Assembly: GCA_012511005.1 (NCBI GenBank)
Contig: JAAZGX010000264.1
Span: 1 to 8,403 of the forward strand
Direction of reading: 5' to 3'
Origin: Clostridiales bacterium
GTDB lineage: Bacteria > Bacillota > Clostridia > Oscillospirales > Acutalibacteraceae
DNA: 8,403 bases
How positions within the stretch are numbered: the stretch's first letter is position 1; each line of letters opens with the position of its first letter. Both the position numbers and the translations under genes were made by a program. The notes under the pieces were generated by a model. The model worked only from the letters and a program-made list of their open reading frames with translations, did not search any database and was not told the origin of the DNA. Shown here piece by piece: positions 5,640 to 8,403 of the stretch.

Positions 5640-6499
5640 AGCAATTACTAATTTTAAGCGGAAAGGGCGGCACAGGCAAAACGACGATTGCAGGTGCTTT
5701 TATAAAGCTTTCCTATGCTAAAGCATATGCGGATTGTGATGTGGATGCGCCTAATTTGCATCTTACGGCAGGTTTTAATACTACTCCGAAAAAACGGGAT
5801 TTTTATGGTTTGCCTGTAGCGGAAATTGATAAAAGCATATGTATCTCGTGCGGAAGTTGTTATGAGAACTGCCGTTTTGAAGCGATTGATAATAAAAACG
5901 GATATTCGGTTTATCCTTTCGCTTGCGAGGGTTGCGGTGTTTGCACTTTTGTTTGCCCTACCCATGCCGCAAAGCTAAAACCTGCCATTAGAGGGGAGTT
6001 AATGTTATACAAGCGTAAGGACGAGGTGTTTTCAACAGCACAGCTTAAAATGGGCAGCGGCACATCCGGACTTCTTGTTACTGATGTTAAAAAGCAGCTT
6101 ATATCTGAGGCTATTAATTCTAAAATCGCTATTATAGACGGCTCACCCGGAATAGGGTGTCCTGTTATAGCATCAATAACGGGGGTTGATATGGTGTTAA
6201 TTGTTGCAGAGCCGTCCGTTTCAGGCATCAGTGATATGCAGCGAATTATAGATACGGCGGCAAAGTTTGCTGTAAGACTTGCTGTTTGTATAAATAAATT
6301 TGATGCCAATATGGAAAATACAAAGAAGATTAAAAGGTTTTGCACAGAAAACGACATACCCTTTGTGGGAGAAATCCCTTTTGACAAAGAGGCGGTAAAG
6401 GCAATAAATGACGGTAAAACGATTGTCGAAGTCGACAGTTCCTCCAATAAGGCAGTAAGGGCAGTCTATAAAAATACGATGGCACTACTTTTAATGTAA
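5636..6499 (+). CDS. MinD/Mrp-like P-loop ATPase with inserted 2x[4Fe-4S] ferredoxin domain (second of pair)
   Basis: The protein has 287 residues. The ATG overlaps the preceding stop (ATGA), and AGGAGG lies 7 nt upstream, inside the upstream gene. The layout is the same as its neighbour: Walker A GKGGTGKT (9-16, K10 and K15), DCDVDAPN (33-40), ferredoxin insert ligands C69/C72/C75/C79 and C97/C100/C103/C107, and a Walker B-type IIDGSPGIGCPV with D168 and C175. The two ATPases are clearly paralogous but well diverged, including DGSPG here against DCPPG in the first copy, so each probably has its own role in a heterodimer. Both keep all P-loop lysines and all eight cluster cysteines. The likely role is ATP-dependent handling of Fe-S or mixed-metal clusters with the NifX-like proteins; no direct function can be read from sequence. 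Confidence 0.92.
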   Translation: MKQLLILSGKGGTGKTTIAGAFIKLSYAKAYADCDVDAPNLHLTAGFNTTPKKRDFYGLPVAEIDKSICISCGSCYENCRFEAIDNKNGYSVYPFACEGCGVCTFVCPTHAAKLKPAIRGELMLYKRKDEVFSTAQLKMGSGTSGLLVTDVKKQLISEAINSKIAIIDGSPGIGCPVIASITGVDMVLIVAEPSVSGISDMQRIIDTAAKFAVRLAVCINKFDANMENTKKIKRFCTENDIPFVGEIPFDKEAVKAINDGKTIVEVDSSSNKAVRAVYKNTMALLLM

Positions 6500-6510
6500 G
6501 GTGACGACAA

Positions 6511-7332
6511 ATGATTATTAAAACTTTGGCAGAGAATACAGCAATATCAAATGATTTCAAATATGAACACGGGCTTAGCATATATATTGAAACGAAAGAG
6601 CAAAAAATTTTGTTCGATGTTGGCACAAGCGGCATTTTTATTGAAAACGCCAAAAAGCTTGATGTGCAAATTAGGGATATGCATTATTTGATTATCTCTC
6701 ACGGACACTACGACCATGGCGGCGGTTTAAGATTATTTTTAGACAAGAATACAGATGCCAAAGTCTTTTTGCGGCAATTAGCTTTTGAAGAGCAATATGC
6801 AAAACGCGCCAATAAAAAGCTTGAGTTTGTAGGTTTAGAAAAAGAGCTAAAAGAGAATAAAAGGCTTGTTTTTACATCCGATAACCAGATTATTTATAAT
6901 GGTATTGAAGTGTTTTCGGCTGTGGAGAAAGTGGCGCCGTACCCAATATCAAACAGTGGGCTGTATACACGGAAAAACGGGGAAATAGTTGAGGACACCT
7001 TTTTACACGAGCAAAACCTTATTGTGGAGGAGGACGGTAAAACTTTACTCATAACGGGTTGTGCGCATAACGGTATAATTAATATTTTGGAGCATTTTAA
7101 GAAACTAAAAGGGCATATGCCCGACTATGTTATAGGGGGATTTCACCTTAGCAGCCGCTCTGGAGGAGATGAAAACCCTGTTACAATTGATAAAATAAGT
7201 GACTATTTAATTAAAATAAATGCAAAGTATTATACATGCCATTGTACGGGTTTAGAGCAGTATAAAAGACTAAAAGCAAATATGGGCGGCAGCATTGACT
7301 ATATAAAAACGGGTAGTATAATAAAGTTATAG
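6511..7332 (+). CDS. Metallo-beta-lactamase-fold hydrolase, COG1237 type
   Basis: The protein has 273 residues. The metal-binding signature H64-G-H66-Y-D68-H69 is complete, and further likely ligands are H186 (TGCAHNG), H212 (GGFHLSS) and possibly H244 (CHCTG). The GCAHNGIINI and GGFHLS blocks match the COG1237 group, which is often annotated as dihydropterin-ribofuranosylaminobenzene-phosphate synthase-like after an archaeal member. That specific activity should not be assumed here. Members frequently sit beside NifX-like and ferredoxin-MinD genes. Since both zinc- and di-iron-using enzymes occur in this fold, a hydrolytic or redox role is possible. It follows the second ATPase by 11 nt, with AAGGTG overlapping that gene's stop codon and 7 nt spacing to the ATG. 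Confidence 0.88.
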   Translation: MIIKTLAENTAISNDFKYEHGLSIYIETKEQKILFDVGTSGIFIENAKKLDVQIRDMHYLIISHGHYDHGGGLRLFLDKNTDAKVFLRQLAFEEQYAKRANKKLEFVGLEKELKENKRLVFTSDNQIIYNGIEVFSAVEKVAPYPISNSGLYTRKNGEIVEDTFLHEQNLIVEEDGKTLLITGCAHNGIINILEHFKKLKGHMPDYVIGGFHLSSRSGGDENPVTIDKISDYLIKINAKYYTCHCTGLEQYKRLKANMGGSIDYIKTGSIIKL

Positions 7333-7360
7333 CTTAAAAAAGAGAACAGGGATGATTGAA

Positions 7361-8161
7361 ATGAACGAAAAATCAAAAGAGGCAAAACGATTGTTCGAGC
7401 AGGGTTATAACTGCGCACAGGCAATAGTATCAGCGTTTTGTGAGTATGCCGATTTAGAGCCTGATATTGCTTTAAGGCTATCCTCATCGTTTGGCGGCGG
7501 AATAGGCAGGCTAAGAGAAGTTTGCGGCGCTTTTAGCGGTGCCGCTATAATTTTAGGAGTGTTATACGGTTATTCTGACCCTAATGACGATGAAGCGAAA
7601 GCGAAGCATTATGAACTAATACAAAGCTTTGCGAAGGAGTTTAAAAAAGAGAACGGCTCGCTGATTTGCAGAGAGCTTTTAGGGCTTGATACTTTAAGCG
7701 ACAGCCCTATACCGGATAAAAGAACAGAAAACTATTATGAAACACGCCCATGTGCAGACATTATAGAAAAATCAGCTAAGATATTAGATGAATATATTAA
7801 AAAAGAAAAAGGAGAAGAAGAAATGATTAAAATTGCGGTAGCAAGCGAAAAGGAAATGGTAACAGAACATTTTGGACACTGTGAAAACTTCAATATTTTT
7901 GAATTAGAAAACGGGAAAATAACTAAAAGCAAATCCGTAGAAAATCCGGGGCATAAACCGGGATTTTTACCGAATTTTCTAAACGAAATGGGTGTTAATG
8001 TTATTATATCAGGCGGTATGGGCAGCGGCGCCGTAGATATATTTAATGAAAAAGGCATAGAAGTTATAGTTGGTGTAAAAGGTACGGCGAAAGCTGCGGC
8101 AGAAGCATACTTGAACAAAGAATTAAAATCCACAGGCACTATTTGCAATCATAACCATTGA
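7361..8161 (+). CDS. C_GCAxxG_C_C domain fused to a NifX-like cluster-binding domain
   Basis: The protein has 266 residues from the ATG at 7361, which has AGGGA 8 nt upstream. An in-frame ATG at 7352 would add three residues but has no well-placed Shine-Dalgarno. Residues 1 to about 145 are a C_GCAxxG_C_C domain: GYNCAQA (C18), FGGGIGR followed by VCGAFSG (C55), then C103 and C131. In this family these cysteines are thought to be redox- or metal-active. A charged Lys/Glu linker (about 146-154) leads to M155, from which 112 residues form a complete NifX-like domain (MIKIAVASE, TEHFGHCENFNIF, a Gly-rich SGGMGSGAVD segment, and a C-terminal CNHNH). The two domains are usually separate proteins. 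The linker DNA also contains a good ribosome binding site before M155, so a free NifX-like protein may be made too. This is the last gene of the operon. Confidence 0.88.
   Translation: MNEKSKEAKRLFEQGYNCAQAIVSAFCEYADLEPDIALRLSSSFGGGIGRLREVCGAFSGAAIILGVLYGYSDPNDDEAKAKHYELIQSFAKEFKKENGSLICRELLGLDTLSDSPIPDKRTENYYETRPCADIIEKSAKILDEYIKKEKGEEEMIKIAVASEKEMVTEHFGHCENFNIFELENGKITKSKSVENPGHKPGFLPNFLNEMGVNVIISGGMGSGAVDIFNEKGIEVIVGVKGTAKAAAEAYLNKELKSTGTICNHNH
7809..7825 (+). promoter_or_regulatory. Internal ribosome binding site and ATG within the fusion gene
   Basis: AAGGAG (7809-7814) lies 8 nt before an in-frame ATG (7823-7825) that is exactly the expected start of a stand-alone NifX-like protein. 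The codons that contain it encode the KGEEE linker. Internal initiation would yield a 112-residue product ending at 8161. The site may be a relic of two formerly separate genes whose stop codon was lost, or an active second start. Confidence 0.6.
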
Positions 8162-8211
8162 TAAAAATATTACTCTTACTTATAAAAAATAAAAATAGTG
8201 CGCAAAAAATG
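8162..8211. other. AT-rich spacer after the operon, no terminator seen
   Basis: The stretch after the last stop is very AT-rich and contains no GC-rich stem followed by a T-run on either strand. Transcription of the operon may therefore continue into the leader region that follows, or end by another mechanism. Confidence 0.4.
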
Positions 8212-8240
8212 TTGCAAAAATGAACTGTATGGGATATAAT
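8212..8240 (+). promoter_or_regulatory. Promoter for a gene beyond the right edge
   Basis: TTGCAA (8212-8217) and a consensus TATAAT (8235-8240) are separated by 17 nt. Initiation would fall near 8247, giving a leader of more than 150 nt that contains a short ORF and alternative hairpins. The position and the elements downstream make this more credible than a random AT-rich match. Confidence 0.65.
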
Positions 8241-8299
8241 AATATAGTTAAAGCAAATATTTTATCAATCATTATAAAAGGAAACAGAGGTGGTAATGG

Positions 8300-8359
8300 A
8301 TGGATTCATACCCTGAACCTTGTAGTTATCATATCGACAAAAAAATATTGAAAACATAG
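8300..8359 (+). CDS. Putative 19-residue leader peptide
   Basis: ATG at 8300 with GAGGTGG (8287-8293) 6 nt upstream opens a 19-codon frame, MDSYPEPCSYHIDKKILKT, ending in TAG at 8357-8359. Another ATG at 8296 in a different frame gives only six residues and is 2 nt from the same ribosome binding site, so it is less likely. The peptide lies between a good promoter and a pair of competing hairpins. Its stop codon falls in the 5' arm of the first hairpin, which is the layout of a regulatory leader peptide. I do not recognise the sequence. There is no run of one amino acid, so classic amino-acid attenuation is not indicated. The Pro-Glu-Pro stretch could slow a ribosome. Confidence 0.5.
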   Translation: MDSYPEPCSYHIDKKILKT

Positions 8360-8389
8360 AGCCATAGCTGTTTTAATGTGTGGCTCTAT
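8356..8389 (+). promoter_or_regulatory. Leader hairpin 1 (possible anti-sequestering or antiterminator form)
   Basis: Arms 8356-8366 (ATAGAGCCATA) and 8379-8389 (TGTGGCTCTAT) pair over 11 bp with one G-U wobble and a 12-nt loop. The 5' arm includes the stop codon of the leader ORF, so a ribosome paused or terminating there would disrupt it. No T-run follows, so it is not itself a terminator. Its 3' arm is shared with hairpin 2. Confidence 0.6.
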
Positions 8390-8403
8390 TAGAGGGGAGC
8401 CAC
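8380..8403 (+). promoter_or_regulatory. Leader hairpin 2, mutually exclusive with hairpin 1
   Basis: GTGGCTC (8380-8386) pairs perfectly with GAGCCAC (8397-8403), the last bases of the window, so the stem may extend further. The loop and 3' arm contain the purine-rich AGAGGGGAG (8391-8399), which could be the ribosome binding site of a gene starting just outside. If so, this form would mask it. If a T-run follows position 8403, the hairpin would instead be a transcription terminator. The window ends before this can be decided. Confidence 0.5.

Noticed and set aside
5911..6447. 178-codon minus-strand frame opposite the second ATPase
   Set aside because: It is a shadow of a confidently assigned gene with P-loop and ferredoxin motifs; the antisense translation resembles no family.
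3704..8161. The operon as a nitrogenase cofactor assembly cluster
   Set aside because: Despite NifX-like domains there is no nifHDK, nifEN or radical-SAM NifB domain in the window, and the ATPases are the ferredoxin-MinD type rather than NifH.
1..8403. CRISPR arrays, tRNA/rRNA genes, insertion sequences, attachment sites
   Set aside because: No regularly spaced repeats, no cloverleaf-like or rRNA segments, and no transposase or integrase motifs were seen on either strand.

Overview
The window is AT-rich, with strong AGGAGG-type ribosome binding sites and tightly packed genes. Its families are common in anaerobic Clostridia-like Firmicutes: a molybdenum-hydroxylase [2Fe-2S] subunit, a Rieske-tailed FAD oxidoreductase, a membrane GGDEF/EAL protein, and a DUF5320/DUF134/NifX/ferredoxin-MinD cluster. 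This assignment is an inference from gene content; no rRNA or other marker is present.

Left part (1-3460). The window opens with the last 45 codons of a [2Fe-2S] subunit of a xanthine dehydrogenase-type enzyme (+). It converges, 3 nt apart at the stops, on a minus-strand FAD oxidoreductase with a C-terminal Rieske motif (142-1437). Upstream of that lies a Rho-independent terminator (1509-1531) that ends the next minus-strand gene, a six-helix membrane protein with a degenerate GGDEF and an apparently intact EAL phosphodiesterase domain (1562-3460).

Centre (3461-8161). A divergent control region carries a near-consensus extended -10 promoter flanked by two copies of a 12-bp palindrome, arranged as a perfect 17-bp inverted repeat. 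It drives a seven-gene plus-strand operon. The genes in order are a Gly-rich/coiled-coil DUF5320 protein, a DUF134 (UPF0251) helix-turn-helix protein, a NifX-like Fe-Mo cluster-binding protein, two adjacent MinD-like ATPases each with two inserted [4Fe-4S] motifs, a COG1237-type metallo-beta-lactamase-fold protein, and a C_GCAxxG_C_C domain fused in frame to a second NifX-like domain. Most gaps in the operon are short or absent (an ATGA overlap, 1 nt, 11 nt), so the genes are probably co-transcribed. The set looks like an iron-sulfur or Fe-Mo-type cluster handling module under its own regulator, related in composition to the Desulfovibrio 'orange protein' (Orp) loci. The biochemical function of such clusters is not settled.

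Right edge (8162-8403). No terminator is visible after the operon. A new promoter (TTGCAA-17-TATAAT) begins a leader with a 19-codon ORF and two mutually exclusive RNA hairpins. This looks like an attenuator for a gene starting just beyond the window.

The strongest leads are the double-palindrome promoter, the domain fusion with an embedded ribosome binding site and start codon, and the leader-peptide/alternative-hairpin device at the right edge.
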